Positions 35,901 through 43,300 of a stretch of 64,000 bases of DNA are shown in pieces. The position numbers were made by a program, and so were the translations under genes. The stretch is from contig JAFWJA010000015.1 in assembly GCA_017511805.1 (NCBI GenBank), positions 449,098 through 513,097 of the forward strand, given 5' to 3'. Source of the DNA: Bacilli bacterium. Its GTDB lineage: Bacteria > Bacillota_I > Bacilli_A > RF39 > UBA660. The notes beneath the pieces were generated by a model, which worked only from the letters and a program-made list of their open reading frames with translations, had not been told where the DNA came from and searched no databases. Positions within the stretch are counted from its first letter, which is position 1, and each line of letters opens with the position of its first letter.

Positions 35901-38684
35901 ATCTCTTACTGTTTGAGCAGTTATTGTTTCTTTTTTTATATCAGAAAGAATACTTGCAAGATTTCCATCATGATTTCCAACTTGAGTAGAATTATTATAT
36001 CTTGTTACTAGATAATCAGGTCCTATAACTGAAACAGCATCTCCAGATTCTCCTAATCTGCCACTAAACATTTCAGCAAAGTCTACTGATTTTTCATCAA
36101 TTCTTAATTTTGTATTTTGGGAAACTGGTTTTGCTTGCTCACTAGTTTTAGTATCAGTTTCGCTAGCAAATATTGAAGAAATACTACTAATTGCTTTATT
36201 AACTGCTTTTAATTGTTCTTGTACCTTTGATATTTGAGTTTGATCAATATCTTTTATTACTGATTCTTGATTAGCCTCACTTGTTATATCACTTACTGTT
36301 TTAATAGCATCTGTAATTCCTGTTTCAATATTTGATGCAGGAAGAGCATCTATTTCATCTCCTAAATCTCTATATTCTTGATTTACTGAAGTCTGATCTT
36401 CACTAATTTGAGATGCTTTACTATCATATGATTTATCCATTATTTGTTCATAGACTTTATTAAATGTATATGTTTCTCCATTTGTTGTAAATACTACTAA
36501 ATCAGGATTTTGTATTTTTGATAACTGTTCAGCTGTTATAGATGAAATGCTATCTAATTTTATTTCAGCTATATATCTATTAGAAGTTTGATAGTTAGCC
36601 ATATTTATTTTTGCATCTATTCCATTTGTTCCTTCCTCACCAAATGTACTTATAATACCTTTTTCTTCTAATTTTTGCTGCATTTGTTCAAGGTTAAATG
36701 ACATTTCTACACCGTTTATTTTACATTTAACTGCAGTAGTAGCCATTTTAGGTAATTTAGCTGCCCCTGTCATATATGCAGATGTTGCTGCTCCATATGC
36801 AAATGCTATAAATGCTTCTTCTGTTATACTTCCTAAATCTATTTCTTCTCCTAGTAAAAATCCTCCAAGAGCAGATTCATAATATGTTTGAGTGAATTCT
36901 TGTAATCCCTCTTTTAACATATTTAAACCTATACTACTTGTTGATTTACTTAGTCCAGGAATACCTCCTAAATAATATTCTGTTATTGCTTCAGAAGTAC
37001 CTATTCCTATTGCATATAATTGTGAAGTAAACCAATCTGCTCCTGTTCTTTTTGCTTTTGTTAATCCTTCTCCATATGCAGAGAATCCAAATACAGCACT
37101 TCCCATTAATTGTCCACCAGGTACTATATTTAGCGCTATTGATGGTAACATTCTTCCTACACTAGAATTAACGTTATATATCATACTTAATCCATATTCC
37201 GATGCAAATTGAGATTTATACATTTTTTCATATTCTGATGCTGTTACTACTTTCTTATCATGAAATGCGCCTTCAATTCCTTCAAAGAAACCACTAAATC
37301 CATCTGATAATCCTTCACCAGTTGAATCCCATAAATAACTTAAAAATCCACCTGCTGAGCCTTTACTTATATCTTTATCTAATTCTTCTTTCCAGTGTTC
37401 TGCATTTGCAAGACCCTGTGCCCTATTAATATCATCTAGTATTATAGTTAAATAATTATCTGCTTCTGCTTTTCCTTTTGTTTCTAGCAAATAGTAATAC
37501 ATCATTTGTTGTTTTTCAGTTGCATATGAGAATGAATATGGATTCATAGGATTATCATTTACGTATATTGTTTCTAATCCTGCTAATGGTTTACCTTCTG
37601 CTGTACTATTTATATTATGCATTGCAACTATTATTGAACTATAATTATCCCAATCAAAATCAGAATCATTTTCATGTTCAACATAATATTTATATTTTTC
37701 TTCAAAATCAAATGTATTAGCAAATTCTTTATAATTATCTTTTTCCATCATTGATTCATAAGGAACAAGTGCTTTAGCATTTTCATATTGTTTAATATAT
37801 AAGTCTAATTGTGTTATTTCAGATTGCTTTTGTATTTTTAACATTACTAATTTTATATATTCTTTTTGTGTTTCGTCAAAATCAGCAAAATCATATTCAA
37901 ATTCAAAACCTTCAATTGGTTCTTGACCATCATACATCTTTATTTTATAGATATAATTTGGATCTTTATTTAATAAATATTCTAATTCTTTTACTTCATC
38001 ATATGGTTCTGATCCTTCTCCAGTAACAGGCCAATTCATATTTACAAGATTTATCATTTGATCAGTAATACTATTTATATCGCTCTCTATTTCAGTTCTT
38101 GAGTTAGTTAATGAACTAATAACCTGTTGATATTGAAATACTTTTTTTAGTTCTTCTTTTGGAATAAGACTACCTAAAGGTAAATAGAACTGATTATAAA
38201 ATTTTTCAAATAGTTCATCCATAGAATCTGTTCCACTATTATTTTGATTTATATCTGATAGTGAATCATTTATAGGCGTTGAACTAATTGGAGTAGCACT
38301 AGCAGTATTATTTTTAATTAAATAATCTATATCAGAAGCTGTATCTATTTTAGCATTATTTTTATTTTCAGTTTTTTGTAATACTGATCTAGTAGAAGAA
38401 TCATTTACTATAATAGAACCCTCTTTTAAAGATTTCTCAACATTATTAGAATCCTCTATATAATCAGAAAACCATTTTTTTATATTTGAATATCCTTTAT
38501 CTATTAAAGAATAATAGTTTTCCAATTTATTTTTCATAGTAATAATAGTTGAATTAGAACAATTACATAAATAACCATTAGAAAAAGTTTTACGTGCTCC
38601 ATTAGTAAAACTACTATTTTCGCCAGTAAAATTATTAAGATAACCTTTTAAAATGTCGGTTTTAACAACGTAATTATCCCTCAT
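32991..38684 (-). CDS. Large multidomain T7SS effector with papain-like cysteine protease and a distinct C-terminal module
   Basis: The protein has 1897 residues. Residues 1-110 match the orphan effector at 5813-8848 (SFTNGARKTFSNGYLCNCS), an apparent targeting domain. Residues about 440-670 are the same Gly-rich hydrophobic region (GIGTSEAITEYYLGGIPGLS). A long Glu/Ser-rich middle follows. Residues 1420-1650 look like a papain/C39-like protease: VGACTYAAYAN (Cys near 1430), GGGHAVFVTDV (His near 1621), VSSWG. Residues 1730-1830 (YRATTYAAVNDYFNRG, YGKVIIETPAD, VRHAHSS) are a separate conserved-looking module, perhaps an ADP-ribosyltransferase, with low confidence. There is no signal peptide. 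It lies between esaB-essC and esx operon 2. The gene is monocistronic by its terminators. Confidence 0.7.
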   Translation of the reverse strand: MRDNYVVKTDILKGYLNNFTGENSSFTNGARKTFSNGYLCNCSNSTIITMKNKLENYYSLIDKGYSNIKKWFSDYIEDSNNVEKSLKEGSIIVNDSSTRSVLQKTENKNNAKIDTASDIDYLIKNNTASATPISSTPINDSLSDINQNNSGTDSMDELFEKFYNQFYLPLGSLIPKEELKKVFQYQQVISSLTNSRTEIESDINSITDQMINLVNMNWPVTGEGSEPYDEVKELEYLLNKDPNYIYKIKMYDGQEPIEGFEFEYDFADFDETQKEYIKLVMLKIQKQSEITQLDLYIKQYENAKALVPYESMMEKDNYKEFANTFDFEEKYKYYVEHENDSDFDWDNYSSIIVAMHNINSTAEGKPLAGLETIYVNDNPMNPYSFSYATEKQQMMYYYLLETKGKAEADNYLTIILDDINRAQGLANAEHWKEELDKDISKGSAGGFLSYLWDSTGEGLSDGFSGFFEGIEGAFHDKKVVTASEYEKMYKSQFASEYGLSMIYNVNSSVGRMLPSIALNIVPGGQLMGSAVFGFSAYGEGLTKAKRTGADWFTSQLYAIGIGTSEAITEYYLGGIPGLSKSTSSIGLNMLKEGLQEFTQTYYESALGGFLLGEEIDLGSITEEAFIAFAYGAATSAYMTGAAKLPKMATTAVKCKINGVEMSFNLEQMQQKLEEKGIISTFGEEGTNGIDAKINMANYQTSNRYIAEIKLDSISSITAEQLSKIQNPDLVVFTTNGETYTFNKVYEQIMDKSYDSKASQISEDQTSVNQEYRDLGDEIDALPASNIETGITDAIKTVSDITSEANQESVIKDIDQTQISKVQEQLKAVNKAISSISSIFASETDTKTSEQAKPVSQNTKLRIDEKSVDFAEMFSGRLGESGDAVSVIGPDYLVTRYNNSTQVGNHDGNLASILSDIKKETITAQTVRDEVPSTNGVVRYLTNEDFTLALITLPTEITPEFIETFEILAEQWKATGEDSGFMCSDDEFNALFDPDEEGLSVAETDKLINFLKEKVNSKASVETDFESIFEGNEIKEKLLSELNTPEANLIKSETEKFDVNAFYHGQGASGGGIGIITATQSISADTFIRRESQPDYGDHRTNANYIYKQLYGREIEIKGPAWQESVMDDGNIVIQYCYDISTPIFIPQEINEYQAQQIIELNEKIKKAYQSDPEFFKKTPMEFSITFGDEEYYCVNSLDDMINKDPRLSKYKKPIISKFDNNINMLGTIMFENGYTSEQITSYLNSIPDDYFDTKTLEEIMEDIQDYFKDSTIDGMSDIFEQTQTIETAISAIDSAFSKFFQPDENYYYGVDQHACDKVIRNKRKNNNWLKDVTKLEEVFRKLNPNIPENLISEIIDIIANNVTVSDISKDIIIKYIETYANTYEEALEIYNNSFETEKSANYMEVITSLTEQGLTETEAIKLLKTVDSVGACTYAAYANNIISYYLDNEAQFKKDFGYDLFKIVDGKKVINAERILLDLYIFANTDTNGGKMLHYENGKLSVISLDANDQTYLSKRVETRDDILNAFLKSKNPNLSFSDDIECYSSGVYMDFLGRKVTLGPFKNSGDLTVEELRTKIKDLLESGNRVHLGIYQSKDTKFSFYDMKGNLQCDTNTWSEGGGHAVFVTDVTEDYVIVSSWGTKLQIPIEEFIDNEFTISYSKITGIETSSESEVKITNEKGLLDARKMPLSSNEELRTVQNKIINNEPLSFSDKLKMRDSAVIKFDGVDLHSDHAYRATTYAAVNDYFNRGVINDNGSGKGYTDVDWYIGGTSTRYGKVIIETPADPSSFTLTDDYGGFMSGSPYVRHAHSSNTTPVSTNDVTRVIFLDNTGSKVLKVIDPKTSTNISEDLELGNLLYEQDVLEKQKAKQGTDFSEENQNKLNDINNRIKKLENESTGS

Positions 38685-38768
38685 ATTCTAATTCCTACTT
38701 TACCTATTTTTATCATATTGTATTATATATAATTATAACATGAAACAATCTTCTTTTATCAAAAAAAA

Positions 38769-38791
38769 GAAAGATTTTTAAATAATCTTTC
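38769..38791 (-). terminator. Intrinsic terminator of esx operon 2
   Basis: GAAAGATT (38769-38776) pairs with AATCTTTC (38784-38791), followed by an eight-base T run on the minus strand, right at the stop of the 219-aa gene. Confidence 0.8.
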
Positions 38792-39449
38792 ATCTTTTAT
38801 TTAATGACTTTATGCTGTCACTTTTATATCTAATAACTTTAACATTAGAGACTATATTTTCTAATTTTGCTTCTATATAACTTTTGGCAAAATCTAACTC
38901 TGCTTCTATGTTAAATATTTTATCCGCATCTAAACCATCATCTAGTCTATAATCATCTATTCTTAATCCAATTATTAAGGCATCACTATCAGTAATAAAT
39001 GCTTCATTTAAAGGCCCAAAATTAGTTTTAGACGCTTCATTATAATTTTCATTAATTAATGACTTATATGTTCTTTTTACAAAATCAAAATCATCATCTT
39101 TAATACTATTTAAATCTATATCATTCAAATAATTCAAATCTTCTCTACTTAGTCTTTCAACATAAACATTATTTCTAATATATAGAAATTGTAGATATTC
39201 TGAAGATATATATTGATATAAATCCATTTCATCTTCATTTACTTTTATAAAACTATTCTTACTATTCTTTAAAGATTCATCTAATGATTTTAAACTTCCT
39301 TTTTGAATCAAGAAATTTAGTAACAAATTATAATATTTTGCTACTAGATTCAAATACATATTTTTTTCTTCTGGCTTTAAACTATAGTAATATTCCTCAT
39401 TACTTATAGGAAATCTAGTTTCATATTTATCAGTCGTTATGATTCTCAT
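38790..39449 (-). CDS. T7SS-locus protein of unknown function (219 aa)
   Basis: I choose the in-frame ATG at 39449, with GGTGG eight bases upstream, over that at 39464. The 219 residues are mostly helical and acidic, with a beta-containing C-terminal half (DALIIGLRIDDYRLD, KVIRYKSDS). There are no signal peptide, membrane helix or WXG turn. It ends esx operon 2 and sits directly upstream of the 1897-aa effector gene. Soluble acidic proteins beside T7SS effectors are often chaperones or immunity proteins, and either role is possible here. I recognise no family. Confidence 0.5.
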   Translation of the reverse strand: MRIITTDKYETRFPISNEEYYYSLKPEEKNMYLNLVAKYYNLLLNFLIQKGSLKSLDESLKNSKNSFIKVNEDEMDLYQYISSEYLQFLYIRNNVYVERLSREDLNYLNDIDLNSIKDDDFDFVKRTYKSLINENYNEASKTNFGPLNEAFITDSDALIIGLRIDDYRLDDGLDADKIFNIEAELDFAKSYIEAKLENIVSNVKVIRYKSDSIKSLNKR

Positions 39450-39489
39450 TATTATCACCACCATAGTATCTATTTCTTAACTAGATATA

Positions 39490-39498
39490 ATTATATCA
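39490..39498 (-). promoter_or_regulatory. Extended -10 element upstream of the 219-aa gene
   Basis: TGATATAAT on the minus strand, about 40 bases before ATG 39449. It may give this gene its own transcript in addition to read-through from esx operon 2; no terminator is convincing between 39465 and 39547. Confidence 0.45.
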
Positions 39499-39547
39499 TA
39501 AATATTTTTAAAATAAAAAAAAGAAAATATTAAATATAAAATTATCA

Positions 39548-40018
39548 CTATGCACTTATAGATCTATTTATATTACTCATATCATCTTTATTACTATTAA
39601 TCTTTCTATTTAAATCTCTGATTTCTGTTTCTAATCTATCAATTTTATTCTTTAAATTCTTAGCTTCACTAGTTGTTTTATCGTTCATATTTCTATAATT
39701 ATTTCTATGAATATTTAATTCATTATTTTTTGAACTTAATTGTGAATTGTATGTAGCATTTTGACTTTGTAAATTTTGATATTTTTCTATATTATCAAGA
39801 GTTGTTAAACATTGATTTAAATAGTCTTTTAATTCTTTATATCTCACATTCACTAACTTATCAACTGCGGATACAAAAGTATTTTTACTATCCGCAACCC
39901 AATTTGTATTACCAGGTAAAGTAGATAAAAAATTATCTGAAGATGGATGATTTAAAGAATTAAGACAATTATTAATTGCATTCTTCGCTCTACTTACATC
40001 TACATTTTCATAAGCCAT
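39548..40018 (-). CDS. Esx-associated protein with WXG-like hairpin and coiled coil
   Basis: The protein has 156 residues. The first 75 form a helical hairpin with NTNWVADSKNTFVSAVDKL at the turn, resembling a WXG domain with the Gly replaced (W-V-A). Residues 75-156 are a long coiled coil (NNELNIHRNNYRN, LKNKIDRLETEIRDLNRKIN). This layout recalls small LXG-associated alpha-helical partner proteins that help target T7SS effectors. Its place as one of the last genes of esx operon 2, close to the large effector, agrees with such a role; that is inference. AAAGGAGG precedes the ATG. Confidence 0.65.
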   Translation of the reverse strand: MAYENVDVSRAKNAINNCLNSLNHPSSDNFLSTLPGNTNWVADSKNTFVSAVDKLVNVRYKELKDYLNQCLTTLDNIEKYQNLQSQNATYNSQLSSKNNELNIHRNNYRNMNDKTTSEAKNLKNKIDRLETEIRDLNRKINSNKDDMSNINRSISA

Positions 40019-40038
40019 AATCTCTTTACCTCCTTTTT

Positions 40039-40332
40039 TTAGTATCTAATCTTCTCATTTTTTATTTCAGCGTCGATCCATTCTTGTCTTGTTTTTTCTA
40101 AATAAGCAATTGTCTTATTTAACTCAGCTATATATGTTTGAAATATGTTTAAAGAATTAGTCATATTCTCGCATAATGTTGTTGAAGCTTCACCTTGCCA
40201 ATTAATAGAAACAAGTTTTACTATTTTCTTTAAATTATCAGAAGAATCTACTACTTTAGTTTGTATTTTTTTTAATTCTTCTATAGCACTAAGACTTGCA
40301 GCTGGATCAAATTTAAAATTTCCATTAGCCAT
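40039..40332 (-). CDS. WXG100-family protein
   Basis: The protein has 97 residues with two helices around VSINWQGEASTTLCENM, the W-Q-G turn typical of the family. The C-terminus is charged (RQEWIDAEIKNEKIRY) and lacks an obvious YxxxD/E motif. TAGGTGATACTATG gives the start. It is the third gene of esx operon 2, between another WXG100 gene (8 bases upstream) and the coiled-coil gene. Confidence 0.88.
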   Translation of the reverse strand: MANGNFKFDPAASLSAIEELKKIQTKVVDSSDNLKKIVKLVSINWQGEASTTLCENMTNSLNIFQTYIAELNKTIAYLEKTRQEWIDAEIKNEKIRY

Positions 40333-40340
40333 AGTATCAC

Positions 40341-40628
40341 CTACACATCTATCTTTCTTTGTGAATAACTACTATCCAATGTCCCATAGACATTTGGTAC
40401 TTCACTTAAAAATGAAGAATAGTTACTTAAACTTTCAATAGCTTTTTCTAACTCAGGTAAATAAGTTCCTTTTGTAGCATTAAAAAACTTAGTGGCAGAT
40501 TCACCCTCCCAAGTTCCTTCTAATTTTTCGATAGAAGCTTTAATATTATTACATGCAGTTTGCAATTCACTTCTATATGACTCAAATTCATTAGCATTTT
40601 TGCTAATACTGCTAGTACTTATTTCCAT
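40341..40628 (-). CDS. WXG100-family protein
   Basis: The protein has 95 residues with EKLEGTWEGESATKFFNA at the helix turn (W-E-G) and VYGTLDSSY near the C-terminus, where YGTLD matches the YxxxD secretion motif. AGAGAGGAAGG precedes ATG 40628 and lies at the foot of double-hairpin element B. Folding of that element could influence its translation. Confidence 0.9.
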   Translation of the reverse strand: MEISTSSISKNANEFESYRSELQTACNNIKASIEKLEGTWEGESATKFFNATKGTYLPELEKAIESLSNYSSFLSEVPNVYGTLDSSYSQRKIDV

Positions 40629-40640
40629 AAAGACCTTCCT

Positions 40641-40708
40641 CTCTAGTCAGTAAATACTATTTGATAATAAATAATATTCACTGACTAAAGTCTCTGAATA
40701 ATCAGAGA
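40641..40708 (-). ncRNA. Double-hairpin RNA element B between two esx genes
   Basis: On the minus strand, hairpin 1 is TCTCTGA-TTAT-TCAGAGA (40691-40708). Hairpin 2 (40641-40690) begins CTTTAGTCAGTGAATATT and closes with TAGTATTTACTGACTAGAG, about 22 pairs including three G-U wobbles. Compared with element A, the 13-base arm GTCAGTGAATATT is identical and hairpin 1 shows paired changes (AT/AT to GA/TC). The position, after one esx gene and before the ribosome site of the next, is the same. Confidence 0.65.
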
Positions 40709-40716
40709 ACTTTTTA

Positions 40717-41337
40717 TTACATTTTTGCTTTATTTGAAGATTCAGCTTCTTCGAATCTCTTAACACCTTCAAGAACTATACTTTCAAAAGTACTATTTAT
40801 ATCTTCTATTGAAGTTGTTATTTTATCTTTACTTGTAGAGAAATCTGATTTATTCTTTTCAGCAGCATCACCTTCCCAATCAAGTCCTGCAACTGTATTA
40901 TTAATATTTGAAATATTATTCTTTGCATTACCAAGTGATTCTATTACTTTCTTTCTAATTGCATCAACAGCAGAAAAATCTATATAGAAATCACCAGGTT
41001 TATCAGTAGGAATTTCTAATCCTACGTGTTCAGCAGTTTCTTCTTTAATACTAGAACTATCACCAGTATCTGCACCTTTATAGTTTTTTCCTGCAGCTTC
41101 AATATTATAAGGCATCTTTTCAACTACAACATCTAATATAGTATTAATTGGTTGAACAATATCAGCAAATTTAGTTGCTATTTTCTTATAGAATTCACCA
41201 TGCCAATTATTGTGCATGTCAGCAATATTTTTAAATGAATTTGTAAATTCAAGATTTAAATTTTTAGCGTCATTTCTTATATTTTCAGCTGAACTAATGA
41301 TATCTTCGTAATTACCTCTTATCATATTACTTGCCAT
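40717..41337 (-). CDS. Tandem WXG100 protein (two WXG domains fused), first gene of esx operon 2
   Basis: The 206 residues contain two helical hairpins. The first has MHNNWHGEFYKKIATKF at its turn (near residue 45). The second, after an acidic linker, has VAGLDWEGDAAEKNKSDF (near residue 152). Plain WXG100 proteins are about 95-100 residues and dimerise; this looks like a covalent dimer. GGGAGGTGAATGGTTAAATG gives the start. It heads operon 2 behind a good promoter and is followed by double-hairpin element B. Confidence 0.8.
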   Translation of the reverse strand: MASNMIRGNYEDIISSAENIRNDAKNLNLEFTNSFKNIADMHNNWHGEFYKKIATKFADIVQPINTILDVVVEKMPYNIEAAGKNYKGADTGDSSSIKEETAEHVGLEIPTDKPGDFYIDFSAVDAIRKKVIESLGNAKNNISNINNTVAGLDWEGDAAEKNKSDFSTSKDKITTSIEDINSTFESIVLEGVKRFEEAESSNKAKM

Positions 41338-41408
41338 TTAACCATTCACCTCCCTTCGATTGTTATATTATAAATGTACCGGATTGATTACTATCATATC
41401 CTAATTAA

Positions 41409-41437
41409 ATTATATAACAATTTAATTTTATTGTAAA
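41409..41437 (-). promoter_or_regulatory. Promoter of esx operon 2
   Basis: TTTACA (41432-41437) and TATAAT (41409-41414) are 17 bases apart. The -10 and following bases (41397-41414) match the operon 1 promoter at 16 of 18 positions. Confidence 0.75.
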
Positions 41438-41443
41438 TAAAAA

Positions 41444-41465
41444 ACTATCTAATTTTTTAGATAGT
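41444..41465 (-). terminator. Intrinsic terminator of the RNA-modification/MBL operon
   Basis: ACTATCTAA (41444-41452) pairs with TTAGATAGT (41457-41465), then TTTTTTATTT on the minus strand. The stop of the metallo-hydrolase gene lies in the stem. Confidence 0.85.
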
Positions 41466-42009
41466 CGTTATATTTTTTTTCAAACCCCAATGTACTACTA
41501 GTACCATGACCAGGATATATATTTATATTATCTGAATACTCTTTTATCAATTTTATTGAATTAATCATTTCATATTTATCTGCGTATTCCATATCTGTTC
41601 TTCCTATACTTAAATAGAATAAGAAATCTCCTGTAAACATTATGTCATACTCATAAAAATAAAATGTAACTGAGTCATTTCTATGACCAGGAGTATAAAT
41701 TACTTTAAAAGTAAAACTATTAGTTTTATAAATATCTTCTTTAATATCTACTAGTTCTTTATAATTTAATTCTCCATTAATATTATGATAATAAATTGGA
41801 ACATGTAATTTATCTTCTAACTCTTTTAATGCTCCTATATGATCAAAATGAGCATGTGTTATTAATATTCCTTCTATAATAGTATCTCCAATCATATCAA
41901 GTATTGTTTCTATATCATCACCCGGATCTACTATCAAACCATTATCACCTTTTTTTATAAGATAACAATTTTCTTGATAAACTCCTACTACTCTTTTTTC
42001 TATTTCCAT
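41449..42009 (-). CDS. MBL-fold metallo-hydrolase (GloB/YqgX-like)
   Basis: The 186-residue protein has the metallo-beta-lactamase metal motif THAHFDHIG, then TPGHRNDSV, FTGDFLF and YPGHGT, in the order of glyoxalase II-type hydrolases. Such enzymes hydrolyse thioesters or related bonds using two metal ions. It is cytosolic and shorter than classical GloB, matching the YqgX-like group. It is the last gene of a five-gene operon; its start abuts the stop of the HAD gene, sharing one base. Confidence 0.88.
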   Translation of the reverse strand: MEIEKRVVGVYQENCYLIKKGDNGLIVDPGDDIETILDMIGDTIIEGILITHAHFDHIGALKELEDKLHVPIYYHNINGELNYKELVDIKEDIYKTNSFTFKVIYTPGHRNDSVTFYFYEYDIMFTGDFLFYLSIGRTDMEYADKYEMINSIKLIKEYSDNINIYPGHGTSSTLGFEKKYNDYLKN

Positions 42010-42506
42010 TAGAATAACTCCAATAAATCTTCTAAAGATGTAACATTTTTAAAATCACATTTTTCAGGTTCTTTAGTAAATTTAACTCCTATACCACCAG
42101 AAGCTTCCCACTCTCTTAGATTACCAGAATAATCATCTACTAATATAGCATCTTTAGTTTGTGTCATCATAGTCTTAGAACATGACTTAGGTACTGGTAT
42201 TATAGTCAAATCATTAAATAAACTATTAATGAATTCTATTTTAGCTTTAGCTTCTCTTAAAGAATTAATATGAGTTAAAATAGATATATTAAACTTACCT
42301 GATTCTTTTAAATCTTTAATTGAATTAATACTATTAGACAGTTCTTCACTTTCTTCTATAAGTGTTTCCCAATCAATTTTTGAATATAAAAGTCCTATTT
42401 CTTTACTTTGTTTTTTTACATCTAAATTTAACTTCTTAGCTAAATTATATACAGGAGTAATAGTATCTAATATTACCCCATCAAAATCTATATATAAATT
42501 TTTCAT
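42009..42506 (-). CDS. HAD-superfamily phosphatase (5'-nucleotidase-like)
   Basis: The 165-residue protein opens with YIDFDGVILDT (DxD catalytic motif I), continues with ISILTHINSLREAKAKIEF (motif II Thr), VPKSCSK (motif III region), and AILVDDYSGNLREWEASGG (motif IV Asp pair). The small size and the DDYSGN ending resemble the 5'(3')-deoxyribonucleotidase-like HAD group. The substrate is not determined by sequence. It lies 14 bases behind the unknown 252-aa gene. Confidence 0.78.
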   Translation of the reverse strand: MKNLYIDFDGVILDTITPVYNLAKKLNLDVKKQSKEIGLLYSKIDWETLIEESEELSNSINSIKDLKESGKFNISILTHINSLREAKAKIEFINSLFNDLTIIPVPKSCSKTMMTQTKDAILVDDYSGNLREWEASGGIGVKFTKEPEKCDFKNVTSLEDLLELF

Positions 42507-42520
42507 ATATTACACTCCCT

Positions 42521-43279
42521 TTATTTTTGCATTTGGCTTACTATACTTAAAATATACTTATTCATTTTTCTTTCATCTTCTCTTATTTTATCTACTTGTT
42601 TATCTGTAAGAGAAATATATTGACAATCAAAACCTACAAGTAAATTTTTTTCTTGAATTTTTTCACTTGGATATAAATCATCTTCTATAAAGCCATCCTG
42701 ATATATACTTTCTTTAGATAATTTAAAAGAATAATATGTTTCAAGTTCATTTGCTTCATCTGATTTTTTTAATAAATTAGAAAGATTATATAAAATTGCT
42801 TTTAAAATTCTTTCAGCATCTTCATTTTTAATATTTCTTTTATCATCAATAGTTATATCTATATCTTCTAATAAAGGAAATATTTCTTTATTATTTTTAT
42901 CTTCTATTTGATCAAGAATACTAATCATTTTTGATATTTTTTTCTTTAAAATATTTATATAATTTTTAAAATAATCTAATGTAAACGAATCAAATGAATA
43001 AGTAGACATTTCTAATTCATCTGCAAATTCTTCTATCATTTTATCAAAACTTTTTTTACTATTATCATTTTTTCTCTTTTTAACTCTTTTTAATAAATCT
43101 GGTTTCTCTTTTCTTAATCTATCATCTAAATATTTTTTTATTTCTTCCTCACTATATTTAACATGTATATCTTCTATTAATTCTTTAACATCATTAAAAC
43201 TCTTCTTTTTTAAAATACCACTTATTACATTCTTAATTTCATAAACAGAAATATATTCTTTTGAAGATTCAAATATCAT
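42521..43279 (-). CDS. Charged helical protein of unknown function (252 aa)
   Basis: The protein has 252 residues, is very rich in Lys, Asp, Glu and Ile, and is predicted mostly helical. A basic segment lies near residue 65 (LLKRVKKRKNDNSKK). There is no signal peptide or membrane helix. The ATG at 43279 follows GGAGTGATTAT. It is within the rRNA methyltransferase-RluA-HAD-MBL operon, 21 bases after the pseudouridine synthase. I do not recognise a domain; context only hints at a housekeeping RNA or nucleotide function. Confidence 0.55.
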   Translation of the reverse strand: MIFESSKEYISVYEIKNVISGILKKKSFNDVKELIEDIHVKYSEEEIKKYLDDRLRKEKPDLLKRVKKRKNDNSKKSFDKMIEEFADELEMSTYSFDSFTLDYFKNYINILKKKISKMISILDQIEDKNNKEIFPLLEDIDITIDDKRNIKNEDAERILKAILYNLSNLLKKSDEANELETYYSFKLSKESIYQDGFIEDDLYPSEKIQEKNLLVGFDCQYISLTDKQVDKIREDERKMNKYILSIVSQMQK

Positions 43280-43300
43280 ATAATCACTCCTAACTATTAT

